In this document: positions 28,489 to 36,339 of the stretch, piece by piece | Layout: the number at the start of each line of letters is the position of its first letter | How positions within the stretch are numbered: position 1 is the stretch's first letter | Source: Clostridiaceae bacterium AF10-41 | Lineage (GTDB): Bacteria; Bacillota; Clostridia; Clostridiales; Clostridiaceae | Reading direction: 5' to 3' | DNA: 64,000 nt | Assembly (NCBI GenBank): GCA_027686065.1 | Contig: JAQCTH010000005.1 | Span: 30,919 to 94,918, forward strand | Program-made: the position numbers and the translations under genes | Notes under the pieces: model-generated | Databases searched by the model: none | What the model was told of the DNA's origin: nothing | The model's input: the letters and a program-made list of their open reading frames with translations, nothing else

Positions 28489-28526
28489 GATACAATCACC
28501 TAATTTTTTTATTAGGTGATTGTATC
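28489..28526 (-). promoter_or_regulatory. Intercistronic hairpin between PTS IIC and iclR
   Basis: A perfect 16-bp stem (28489-28504 with 28511-28526) around a six-T loop, in the 154-nt gap between the IIC stop and the iclR start. No T-run follows it in either direction. It therefore looks more like an RNA processing/stability or attenuation element within the operon mRNA than a full terminator. Confidence 0.6.
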
Positions 28527-28551
28527 CATTAATTTTATGTTTCTTTAATTA

Positions 28552-29901
28552 TTAAGCTAATTGCTTATCTGATTCTTTTTCCATCTCTTTTGCTAATTGC
28601 TTATTTGCTATCATTACAAAAGGAATATATATAAGAATTGAAATAGCAATACAAATTAATTGAGTGATAACAGATTTAATACTTCCGCCACTTGCTAACC
28701 ATGCACTTAAAATTGGTGGAGTTGTCCAAGGTATTGCATAAACTAATACATCAGCAAATCCTATTACCGTAAGTACATACGCTACTGTTCCTGTAATAAG
28801 TGGTGTAATAATAAATGGTATTGCCATAACAGGATTTAACATGATTGGTAGACCAAAAGTCATAGTTTCATTTATGTTGAAAATTCCTGGAGCAAATGAT
28901 AATTTTGCTATACCCTTATAATCTTCACGTTTACTAAATATAAATATTGCAATAATTAATCCGATTGTAACTCCTGAACCACCTATTGTCATATATACAT
29001 CCCAGAAAGACATATTAATTATATTTAATTCTTTAATATTAGTGATTCCTTGGTTAACTAAATCTGTATTAGCTAAAATAGCTGCATTTAGTAATGGCTC
29101 TCTAACTGGCTTTATTATTTGATTACCATGAATTCCGATAACCCAGAATAATTGAGATACTAACATCAGAATTAGAAGTCCAGGTAACCCTTGCATAACT
29201 GCTTCCAATGGTTTTTGTAACATAGTATAAATAATGTCATATAAAGTTAATCCAGTAACCTCTGCAACAATAAAGTTTATTGATGACATAATAATTATTG
29301 TAAACATAGAAGGGAATAAAACATTAAAAGATGTTGCAACATTTGCTGGTACAGAATCTGGCATCTTAATTTTTAACTTCCCTGAGTTAACAATAAATGA
29401 GAATATTTCTACAGACACTATTGCTATAATCATTCCTAAGAATAATCCTCTAGCAGCTGTATAATCTTTTCCTACCACATTTGCTATCTTAACAACACTA
29501 CCGTCTTGTAAATTAAAATTAATAAATGTAGGTATACATGCGATAAATGAACACATAGCTATAATTGCTGGCGCGTAATTTTTAATACCATTTTTCTTTC
29601 CTAATTCAAGACCTATTAATACTACCGCACCCATTGTAAAGAAGTTTAATGTTGCATAATTAGCAGCATTAAATATTGGAGCTAAATACTCTAACCAAGC
29701 AAAACCGTTTACTTTTGCAAGAGAAACTCCCGTTGTAGTTGTAGAAAGTAATACATTAGAAACAAGTGTACAAAATGCCCCCGTTATAATTACCGGCATC
29801 AATGCAGAAAATGCATTTTTTATGGCACTCATATGTTTTTGATTACTAATTTTGTTAGCAACCATCAGTAACTTTTCGGTTACTACTTCTGAAATATTCA
29901 T
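28552..29901 (-). CDS. PTS lactose/cellobiose-family enzyme IIC permease
   Basis: 449 residues with about ten membrane helices. Seen: KHMSAIKNAFSALMPVIITGAF near the N-terminus, LFWVIGIHGNQI (about 266) and APGIFNINETMTFGLPIMLNP (about 350), signatures of the Lac/Cel IIC family, where the ING/INE loop contacts sugar. It imports and phosphorylates a beta-linked disaccharide with IIB and IIA encoded at the far end of the operon. An in-frame ATG at 29952 lacks a ribosome binding site; the ATG at 29901 follows AAGGGGAG and is chosen. First gene of the operon. Confidence 0.94.
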   Translation of the reverse strand: MNISEVVTEKLLMVANKISNQKHMSAIKNAFSALMPVIITGAFCTLVSNVLLSTTTTGVSLAKVNGFAWLEYLAPIFNAANYATLNFFTMGAVVLIGLELGKKNGIKNYAPAIIAMCSFIACIPTFINFNLQDGSVVKIANVVGKDYTAARGLFLGMIIAIVSVEIFSFIVNSGKLKIKMPDSVPANVATSFNVLFPSMFTIIIMSSINFIVAEVTGLTLYDIIYTMLQKPLEAVMQGLPGLLILMLVSQLFWVIGIHGNQIIKPVREPLLNAAILANTDLVNQGITNIKELNIINMSFWDVYMTIGGSGVTIGLIIAIFIFSKREDYKGIAKLSFAPGIFNINETMTFGLPIMLNPVMAIPFIITPLITGTVAYVLTVIGFADVLVYAIPWTTPPILSAWLASGGSIKSVITQLICIAISILIYIPFVMIANKQLAKEMEKESDKQLA

Positions 29902-29916
29902 TCTAATCTCCCCTTT

Positions 29917-29930
29917 TCCGTATATTCGGA
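29917..29930. promoter_or_regulatory. Near-palindromic candidate operator in the PTS IIC leader
   Basis: TCCGTATATTCGGA, 12 of 14 positions symmetric, lies between the predicted transcription start and the ribosome binding site of IIC, where a bound repressor would block transcription. It could be the site for the IclR-type regulator of the operon. Confidence 0.4.
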
Positions 29931-29956
29931 TTCTATTCACTATTCTGTACAAGCAT

Positions 29957-29986
29957 AGTTTACTTCATCAATGTAATCCTTGTCAA
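29957..29986 (-). promoter_or_regulatory. Promoter of the PTS/GH1/KDG operon
   Basis: On the minus strand, TTGACA (29981-29986), an 18-nt spacer and TAAACT (29957-29962). The -10 box is weak (4 of 6), which suits a regulated promoter. The upstream stretch to 30230 is AT-rich and holds nothing else I can name. Confidence 0.6.
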
Positions 29987-30232
29987 TAGCTTTTTTATAT
30001 TTTTTAATTTACTAAATTATATACACTTTTTATTGAAATATTTATATATTCTGATACTAATGTATTAATGCTTTTATAGAGCCCTTTAAATATATTGTTT
30101 CCTAAAAAATCTTTTATATGAAAATAAACATGAAATTTTAACTTCTAAAGAATCCTTAAATATATTATTCCTCTCTGAGATTTTTTAGAAACATCATAGT
30201 GTCAATAATACTCCTAATAATTATTAATACAA

Positions 30233-30262
30233 AAAACCTTCCAAGCAGTTTTGGAAGGTTTT
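30233..30262 (-). terminator. Terminator of the questin-oxidase-like gene
   Basis: A 12-bp stem (30233-30244 with 30251-30262) and 6-nt loop followed on the minus strand by TTTTTTG. Confidence 0.85.
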
Positions 30263-30265
30263 ACA

Positions 30266-31255
30266 TTAATTTAAAACTATTAAATATGCCATATACTTAT
30301 ATATTTCGTCATCTGATTTTTCAAATTCAAGTCTACATGCATTTACAAGTTTTATTGTATGATCATTATTAGAATTAATACCTTTTTTTATTATATCCTT
30401 AAATTCAGGTAAATTTCTTGGAATATCAACACTTAAATCTATAACTTCTGGACTTCCTATTGTAATATAAGCAGCTAAAATAGCTAACCAATAATTCTGT
30501 AATATATCTTTCTTATCCTTAACTAAGGGCAATAAGCTTTTAAGTGCCTCTTTAGATGTAACTGCATGTAATATTGTGAAATTCTTAGTCTCTACAAATA
30601 ATTTATTTATAATTATATCTAATTGTGATAATATCTCTAAATCATTTCCTTTTAAAGTAAAGGCATTCTTCTTAAACCCATCTAATTTATATACCTTTTC
30701 CATCCTGTCAGCTATTAAATTATCACTATAATCTTCATCTTTAACTGATTCTACAAGTATTTTAAGAGACTCTAATGGATTTTCTGCCTTAGGCGGTAGA
30801 ACATCAAATTTATGTGGTGCAAAAGTTGAAGCAAAATAACTTAGTGATTTTATAACCTCTTCCTCATTTTCACTCCTTACAGCAAATGATAATCTAATTA
30901 ATGGATGAAAAGCACGAGCTGCAACTCCCTTAATTAATTTAGGTAAAAATTTTCCTATTACCTCTAAATAATTTGATTCATTTATTTTATTAAAAAAGTA
31001 ATTATAATATGAACCTAGAGAACCTTCGGCTCCTAAGTATTCCTCAAAATTCTTATCATCTATATTGTATAGTTTAGTAAGATCTTCCTTAGATATTTTT
31101 ATTCTCTCAATGGTTTTATCTAAGTATTGTTCTATTTCATTAAAAGGAACGCCTAACTCATATAGTGAGTAACTCACCATAGGTATATGACTAGATAATC
31201 CCCCATTATAATCACTAGCATAATCTTTATACTTATTAAAAAAATCTTTAAACAT
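30266..31255 (-). CDS. Questin-oxidase-like protein (DUF4243)
   Basis: 329 residues, helical. The pattern SSHIPMVSYSLYELGVP near the start, LGSYYNYFFNKI (about 85), GVAARAFHPLIRLSFAVRS (about 110) and ILHAVTSKEALKSLLPLV (about 230) matches the questin oxidase-like family, known from fungal secondary metabolism (Baeyer-Villiger-type opening of anthraquinones) but widespread and uncharacterised in bacteria. The repeated His residues in HIP, FHPLIR and LHAVT are the likely active centre. No cofactor-binding Rossmann motif is visible. Monocistronic with its own terminator. Substrate in an anaerobe is unknown. Confidence 0.75.
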   Translation of the reverse strand: MFKDFFNKYKDYASDYNGGLSSHIPMVSYSLYELGVPFNEIEQYLDKTIERIKISKEDLTKLYNIDDKNFEEYLGAEGSLGSYYNYFFNKINESNYLEVIGKFLPKLIKGVAARAFHPLIRLSFAVRSENEEEVIKSLSYFASTFAPHKFDVLPPKAENPLESLKILVESVKDEDYSDNLIADRMEKVYKLDGFKKNAFTLKGNDLEILSQLDIIINKLFVETKNFTILHAVTSKEALKSLLPLVKDKKDILQNYWLAILAAYITIGSPEVIDLSVDIPRNLPEFKDIIKKGINSNNDHTIKLVNACRLEFEKSDDEIYKYMAYLIVLN

Positions 31256-31381
31256 AACCCCTCCTATTGAAAAATATTATCAATTATATTTTATCATATT
31301 GTTAATACTTGTCAATAAATCAGTGTTTATAATTACTTTTTAATGCAAAAGTCTATCCAGTATATATTACTTTACTAGCAA

Positions 31382-31460
31382 AAGAGCTAGCAACAAGCTA
31401 ACTCTTAAAATTTTATTATACTATTTTATTTGTTCAATCCTCACAACCAATTTCATAAAC
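31382..31460. repeat. Partial duplication of the ABC-F gene 3' end and terminator
   Basis: This stretch resembles 32091-32165: a hairpin AAGAGCTAGC...GCTAACTCTT (compare AAAGAGTT...AACTCTTT), then AT-rich DNA, then TTGTTCAATCCTCACAAC (compare TTGTCCAATCCTCACAAT, which encodes the last residues of the ABC-F protein). The two copies flank the GNAT gene. It also gives the GNAT gene a usable terminator (31382-31406). Confidence 0.55.
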
Positions 31461-31498
31461 TAATTTATCAACTTTATTTAAAGTTTTATATTGATAAT

Positions 31499-32041
31499 CT
31501 ATATTAACTTTTCATATAATTTAAACCTATCTAATCCATAATTACTTAACCCCAAATCCACAGTATCAACATAAACATAGCCACATTTTTCATATAGTTT
31601 AATTGCAGGTTTATTATTCTCATAGACATCTAGCCTAATTGACTTCATATTTAGTTTTTCAGCAATTTCATATGTAAAGTTCATTAATCTTTTACCAATC
31701 TCTACTCTAAAATAATTAGGATTTACTACAAGAGTGTGAACAACTAGAATCTCACTGTAATTATTAGCAGTTTTCCATTTTACACTATCATAAGCACTTT
31801 CAGGTTCATGATTTAAAATAACTGATCCCACAATCTTATCTTTATATTTTGCAATATACAAATTCCCTTCACTAACTCCTTTTACAGCATCGCTTCTAAT
31901 TGGATAAACTCCTTTTTTCCAACCTGGATAATTTATTCCACTTTCTAATGCATGATTCAAGTCATTATAAAGCCATTCTATTTCGTCTATATCAGCTTCT
32001 ATTCCAGGCACTATCGTGATTTCTGTATTCCCTATTTCCAT
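31499..32041 (-). CDS. GNAT-family N-acetyltransferase
   Basis: 180 residues, single GNAT domain. Seen: SVILNHEPES (beta4 region), LVVHTLVVNPNYFRVEIGKRLM (about 110, acetyl-CoA loop, degenerate compared with the usual Q/RxxGxG/A), IRLDVYENNKPAIKLYEKCGYVYVD (about 140). Acceptor unknown. ATG after GGGGAGACATATAG. It sits between two copies of an ABC-F 3' end/terminator sequence, which suggests it entered by recombination next to the ABC-F gene. After its TAG, the frame reads on for about 20 codons into sequence resembling the ABC-F tail. Confidence 0.85.
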   Translation of the reverse strand: MEIGNTEITIVPGIEADIDEIEWLYNDLNHALESGINYPGWKKGVYPIRSDAVKGVSEGNLYIAKYKDKIVGSVILNHEPESAYDSVKWKTANNYSEILVVHTLVVNPNYFRVEIGKRLMNFTYEIAEKLNMKSIRLDVYENNKPAIKLYEKCGYVYVDTVDLGLSNYGLDRFKLYEKLI

Positions 32042-32090
32042 CTATATGTCTCCCCAATACAATTAATCTATTCTTCTTTAAGTATAACAA

Positions 32091-32118
32091 AAAGAGTTAG
32101 CTTTTACACCAACTCTTT
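32091..32118 (-). terminator. Terminator of the ABC-F gene
   Basis: An 8-bp stem (32091-32098 with 32111-32118) followed on the minus strand by TTTTTGTT. A diverged copy is at 31382-31406. Confidence 0.6.
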
Positions 32119-32128
32119 ACAATATTTA

Positions 32129-33685
32129 CTAAACAATCTTAGTTGTCCAATCCTCACAATTCCATATTTCTGTAACTACATCTCTATAAAACTCTGGTTC
32201 ATGGGACACAAGCAAAATTGAGCCCTTATATTCTTTTAATGCTCTTTTTAATTCATCTTTTGCATCTACATCTAAGTGGTTTGTAGGTTCGTCTAGGATT
32301 AGTATATTGGTTTCTGTATTTAATATTTTACATAATCTAACTTTTGCTGCTTCTCCACCTGATAATACCATTATTTTTGATTCTAATTGTTTTGTTGTTA
32401 ATCCACATTTAGCAAGTGCTGCTCTTATTTCGTATTGTGTTTTGCTTGGGAATTCTTGCCATACTTCTTCTATGCATGTATTTGTATTTCCGCTTCTATC
32501 CTCTTGTTCAAAATAACCTATATGTTGATAGTCTCCTCTATGAACTTTTCCTGATAGTGGCTGTTGTATTCCTAGTAAACTTTTAAGTAATGTTGATTTA
32601 CCAAGTCCATTTGCTCCAACTAAAGCTATTTTTTGTCCTCTTTCCATATAAAGATTTAATGGTTTTGTAAGAGGTGAATCATATCCTATAACTAAATCTT
32701 CTGTTTCAAATATTGTTTTCCCTGCTGTTCTTGCTATTTTAAAGCTGAATTCTGGTTTTGGTTTTTCTTTTGAAAGCTCTATTACTTCCATTTTATCAAG
32801 CTTCTTTTGTCTTGATTTAGCCATATTAGCAGTTGCAACATTTGCTTTATTTCTTGCAACGAAATCTTCTAATCTTGCTATTTCTTTTTGTTGCTTTTCA
32901 TATGCCGCTTCTAATCTTTTTTTACTTTCTTCATATAATCTTTTAAATTCATAATAATCTCCAACATATCTTGTTAACTTTCTTTCCTCAACATGATATA
33001 TTAAATTAACTACTGAATTTAAAAATGGTATATCATGAGATATTAATATAAATGCATTTTCATAATTATTTAAATATCTCTTAAGCCATTCTATATGTTC
33101 TTCGTCTAAGTAGTTGGTAGGCTCATCTAGAAGTAATATATCTGGATTTTGAAGTAATAACTTTCCAAGTAGTATTTTTGTTCTTTGTCCACCTGATAAA
33201 TCATCAACATCTTTATCTAAGCCTAAATCTAATAATCCAAGTCCCTTTGCTACTTCTTCTACCTTTGCATCTATTATGTAAAATCCATTATGGTCTAATA
33301 AATCTTGAATTACTGCTGTTCTTTCAAGCATCTTCTCTAATTCTTCTGGAGTACAATCCCCCATTTTTTCATATAAAGAATTCATTTCTGTTTCTAAATC
33401 AAATAAGTATCTAAATGCATCTCTTAAAGCATCTCTTATGCTTTGGCCTTTTAGTAAAGCTGCATGTTGATCCATATATCCAACTCTAACATTGTTTGAC
33501 CAAATAACTTTTCCTTCATCAGGCATAAGCTTATTTGTAACTATATTCATAAAAGTTGATTTTCCTTCACCATTAGCTCCAATTAAACCAACGTGTTCTC
33601 CCTTTAATAATCTAAATGATACATCTTCAAAAATAGCTCTATCTCCAAAGCCATGACTAATATTTTTAACTGTTAAAACGCTCAT
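32129..33685 (-). CDS. ABC-F family ATPase (ribosome-associated)
   Basis: 518 residues with two ATP-binding cassettes and no membrane segment. Walker A GANGEGKST (about 37) and GANGLGKST (about 356); signatures LSGGQRTK (about 165) and LSGGEAAK (about 440); Walker B with ILLLDEPTNYLDEEH and ILILDEPTNHLDVD. The charged linker (KQQKEIARLEDFVARNKAN) between cassettes is the P-site tRNA-interaction motif of ABC-F proteins. It resembles the housekeeping YbiT/YkpA group more than known resistance factors, but a resistance role cannot be excluded. AGGAGG precedes the ATG. A duplicated piece of its 3' end lies beyond the GNAT gene. Confidence 0.93.
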   Translation of the reverse strand: MSVLTVKNISHGFGDRAIFEDVSFRLLKGEHVGLIGANGEGKSTFMNIVTNKLMPDEGKVIWSNNVRVGYMDQHAALLKGQSIRDALRDAFRYLFDLETEMNSLYEKMGDCTPEELEKMLERTAVIQDLLDHNGFYIIDAKVEEVAKGLGLLDLGLDKDVDDLSGGQRTKILLGKLLLQNPDILLLDEPTNYLDEEHIEWLKRYLNNYENAFILISHDIPFLNSVVNLIYHVEERKLTRYVGDYYEFKRLYEESKKRLEAAYEKQQKEIARLEDFVARNKANVATANMAKSRQKKLDKMEVIELSKEKPKPEFSFKIARTAGKTIFETEDLVIGYDSPLTKPLNLYMERGQKIALVGANGLGKSTLLKSLLGIQQPLSGKVHRGDYQHIGYFEQEDRSGNTNTCIEEVWQEFPSKTQYEIRAALAKCGLTTKQLESKIMVLSGGEAAKVRLCKILNTETNILILDEPTNHLDVDAKDELKRALKEYKGSILLVSHEPEFYRDVVTEIWNCEDWTTKIV

Positions 33686-33827
33686 TTCATCCTCCTGAGT
33701 ATTCTATATTAAAATTATAATAAATCTTAATTTCATTTTTACGCACTTAAATATTATAAACTATAATATTATAAAACTCCATAAGAAAAAGGACATATGT
33801 AAGTTTTATTAAAGAATAAAAAAAATA

Positions 33828-33894
33828 GACAATTGAAAGTTTCAGTTAACAAAGTTTATTACTTAGCTTTGTTAACTGCCCATTCTCAATTGTC
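33828..33894 (-). terminator. Long interrupted hairpin, terminator of the DUF3867-like gene
   Basis: Two nested stems: outer 9 bp (33828-33836 with 33886-33894) and inner 11 bp (33844-33854 with 33867-33877), with an internal loop. On the minus strand it is followed by TATTTTTTTTATT, a good termination tract. Confidence 0.75.
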
Positions 33895-33903
33895 AACTAA
33901 TCT

Positions 33904-34461
33904 TTAATAATCATATTCTTTTACATTCTCGCAAATAGATATTTTTAGTGTAGTATTATCAATAACTTTTTTATAAGAACATAAAAAATCATTTAATTCT
34001 AAATCATTTAAATCAACTTTACCAAAGCTTTTTAAAATAACATTTTCTTCTTCTGTTAATATTTTTACATCATTTTTATCATTTTTTATATAGTAATTAT
34101 TAACAGTTGTTACTTTTATTCTATCTTTATATTTTTCTTGAAAGCTCATAGTCTTTCTTACTTTTTCAACATCTCCTGTACCAGGAATAATATTATTTAA
34201 TCCTAATGATTTTATTTGTTCTTCAATAGATGAAGCATCAAATCCATATCTCTCCATTAACTTAGTTTGCATTTTTAAAAACTTATCTTGTGATATATTG
34301 TTTTCACTCATGTATTCTGTCATCTTTTTCGTGAAGTCTGCCATATTTAACTTTCCAGAAGACATATCATAATATAATGAATATATATAGGATTCAAATT
34401 TGTCTACATCTTTATCATTCACTTTGTTTTTTAATTCATTGAAATCTATTATCTTATCCAT
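33904..34461 (-). CDS. Uncharacterised clostridial protein (DUF3867-like)
   Basis: 185 residues, soluble and mostly helical, with many charged residues. The start IIDFNELKNKVNDKDVDKFE resembles the DUF3867 family of clostridia (recalled, not searched), for which no function is known. Helices near 40-90 (MADFTKKMTEYMSENNISQDK, QTKLMERYGFD) are followed by a beta-rich C-terminal half. ATG after ATAGGAG. Monocistronic with a strong terminator. No catalytic motif is visible. Confidence 0.6.
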   Translation of the reverse strand: MDKIIDFNELKNKVNDKDVDKFESYIYSLYYDMSSGKLNMADFTKKMTEYMSENNISQDKFLKMQTKLMERYGFDASSIEEQIKSLGLNNIIPGTGDVEKVRKTMSFQEKYKDRIKVTTVNNYYIKNDKNDVKILTEEENVILKSFGKVDLNDLELNDFLCSYKKVIDNTTLKISICENVKEYDY

Positions 34462-34617
34462 AACATGATCAACTCCTATATTCTTAATGGATGTTACTAA
34501 TATTATACTATTACTATAAACTTTATTCTATTAACTTAATACAATATTAATATTTTTTTAAGAACACTTTATTTTTTATAATAATATAGTTCACCCTATA
34601 TATTTCCTAATTATAAG

Positions 34618-35670
34618 CTACTTTGCAGCCTTAACTGCATTCCAAACATCTTCGTATAATCTTAACTTTTCTTGTGGTAGATATTTATATATTTCACATC
34701 TCTCCATAACTTCCTTAGGCATATATGCACCAGTATTATTTTTAACTTCTTCTGATTGCTCTTCCTTAGCTAACTTATTTGGAGTTGTATAACCTATTTC
34801 TTCAGCTATTTTATATGCGTTATCTTTACTACTTACAAAGTTTATAAATTCTTCTGCCATTTCTTTATTTTTTGCATTAGTTGGAATTGCCCATGAATCT
34901 AACCAATAGTTTCCTCCTTCCTTTGGGATCACATACTCTAGATTTTCATTTTCATCAGCTAAAGTTAAACCTTCTCCTGACCATATCATAGCAATTGCAA
35001 CTTCCCCAGATGTCATTAAATCCTTAACTTCATCAGCTCCATATTTTAATACTAATGGCTTTTGTTTTATTAATAAATTTTTAGCTTCTTCAAGTTCTTT
35101 TTCATTTGTAGTATTTAATGAATATCCAAGTTTTTTAAGAGCCATTCCTATAGCATCTCTTTGAGCATCTAAAACAAAAATTTGTTTTTTATACTTTTCA
35201 TTCCACATTATATCCCAACTATCTACTTTATCACTAACTAAATCTTTATTATATATTATTCCTATTGTTCCATTCATATATGGAACAGTATAATCATTAC
35301 TAAGATCATATGGTTGTCCCATATCTTCTTCGTTCATTTCTTTTAAATTTGGTATTTTATCTTTATTTATTTTTTGAAGTAATTCTTCTTGTATCATTCT
35401 ATCTGCCATATAATCTGCCACTAAAATAGCATCCCAATTGGTTTTACCTGAAGATACTTCTATATACATTGTTTCCATATCATCAAAAGTTTTATAATTA
35501 ACTTTTACATCATATTTATCTTCAAACTCTTCTATTATTCCTTCTGCTATGTTTTCCCCATAATTTAAAACATTAATACTTTTACATTTACTTTTTTGAC
35601 ATCCTGCAAATAAAGTAAATGTAAAAATCATGATACATATCATAGCAAATATTTTAATTGATCTTTTCAT
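34618..35670 (-). CDS. Spermidine/putrescine-binding (PotD-like) lipoprotein, orphan
   Basis: 350 residues. A lipoprotein signal with lipobox LFAGC places the mature N-terminus at Cys 24. The body is a class D/F periplasmic-binding-protein fold: INVLNYGENIAEGIIEEFED, DAILVADYMADRMI, YTVPYMNGTIGIIYNK, GEVAIAMIWSGEG, NYWLDSWAIPTNAKN, FINFVSS, all as in PotD/PotF polyamine receptors. It would bind a polyamine or a related small molecule outside the cell. No PotA, PotB or PotC gene is adjacent; either the permease is elsewhere or the protein has a sensory or scavenging role. Confidence 0.85.
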   Translation of the reverse strand: MKRSIKIFAMICIMIFTFTLFAGCQKSKCKSINVLNYGENIAEGIIEEFEDKYDVKVNYKTFDDMETMYIEVSSGKTNWDAILVADYMADRMIQEELLQKINKDKIPNLKEMNEEDMGQPYDLSNDYTVPYMNGTIGIIYNKDLVSDKVDSWDIMWNEKYKKQIFVLDAQRDAIGMALKKLGYSLNTTNEKELEEAKNLLIKQKPLVLKYGADEVKDLMTSGEVAIAMIWSGEGLTLADENENLEYVIPKEGGNYWLDSWAIPTNAKNKEMAEEFINFVSSKDNAYKIAEEIGYTTPNKLAKEEQSEEVKNNTGAYMPKEVMERCEIYKYLPQEKLRLYEDVWNAVKAAK

Positions 35671-35816
35671 TTATTTATCGTCCTTTCACTATATAATAAC
35701 TATTGTTCAATAAAAATAATTATAAAGATAAATTTAGCAATTGCAAGTTAAAAATACCTAATTAGTAATATATATTCTATCAAATACATATTTATTTATA
35801 TAAGTTACAATAAACA

Positions 35817-35857
35817 AAATAAATCTAATTCGATTATCTTTTAAATTAGATTTATTT
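35817..35857 (-). other. Hairpin in the gap upstream of the PotD-like gene
   Basis: A perfect 14-bp AT-rich stem (35817-35830 with 35844-35857) with a 13-nt loop, about 150 nt before the PotD-like start. On the minus strand it is followed by TTGTTTATTG, so it may be a back-up terminator of the gene at 35933 or a leader structure. Confidence 0.4.
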
Positions 35858-35890
35858 CATTTAAATCAATGTTTTAGCTACTTATATAAA

Positions 35891-35924
35891 AAGGGTATCA
35901 ACTACTAAATATAGTTAATACCTT
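35891..35924 (-). terminator. Terminator of the TM1266-like gene
   Basis: A 13-bp stem with a bulged G and one wobble (35891-35904 with 35912-35924) followed on the minus strand by CTTTTTATA. Confidence 0.6.
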
Positions 35925-35932
35925 AAAATTTG

Positions 35933-36181
35933 TTATACTTCTATTAACTTTGCTGTTACCCCTTCTAAGTCATTTAATTCTTTTTTAAGATTATTAATTT
36001 CATCTTTTTCATCATGTATTAAATTTAATATAACAAGTCCTGAGTTAGAGCAAGATGTTTTGCTTGCTTCATGTAATCCGAGTCTTGTTTGAATGATACA
36101 TCCATACTTTGTTAAAATAGCTTGAACTGTTGGGGCAATTTCTACTCTTGGTTCTATTTTTATAGCCATTATAGTAAACAT
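35933..36181 (-). CDS. Small ACT-like protein, TM1266-type
   Basis: 82 residues. The layout (MAIKIEPR strand, helix PTVQAILTKYG, strand IIQTRLGLHE, strand GLVILNLI, helix EINNLKKELNDLEG, strand VTAKLIEV) is a ferredoxin/ACT-like fold like the TM1266 family of putative iron-only hydrogenase system regulators. No DNA-binding motif is present. An upstream in-frame start at 36223 overlaps nothing useful; GGAGGT stands 7 nt before the ATG at 36181. Divergent from the radical-SAM gene. Link to hydrogenase is from the family only; no hydrogenase gene is nearby. Confidence 0.6.
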   Translation of the reverse strand: MFTIMAIKIEPRVEIAPTVQAILTKYGCIIQTRLGLHEASKTSCSNSGLVILNLIHDEKDEINNLKKELNDLEGVTAKLIEV

Positions 36182-36339
36182 ATTTATACCTCCGTTAACT
36201 TTATCACCTTCTATACTACCCATTTTAAATTTACTTATTCAATAAAATTATTTATTTTTACAAAATTTATATGATCTATTGCAATGGGAACATTTGTTCT
36301 GTATAATGATTTTAAATACTTTTAAGAAGGGTGATAATT

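Noticed and set aside
29902..29952. N-terminal extension of the PTS IIC protein
   Set aside because: The extra 17 residues are basic and unlike the family, and the ATG at 29901 has the good ribosome binding site.
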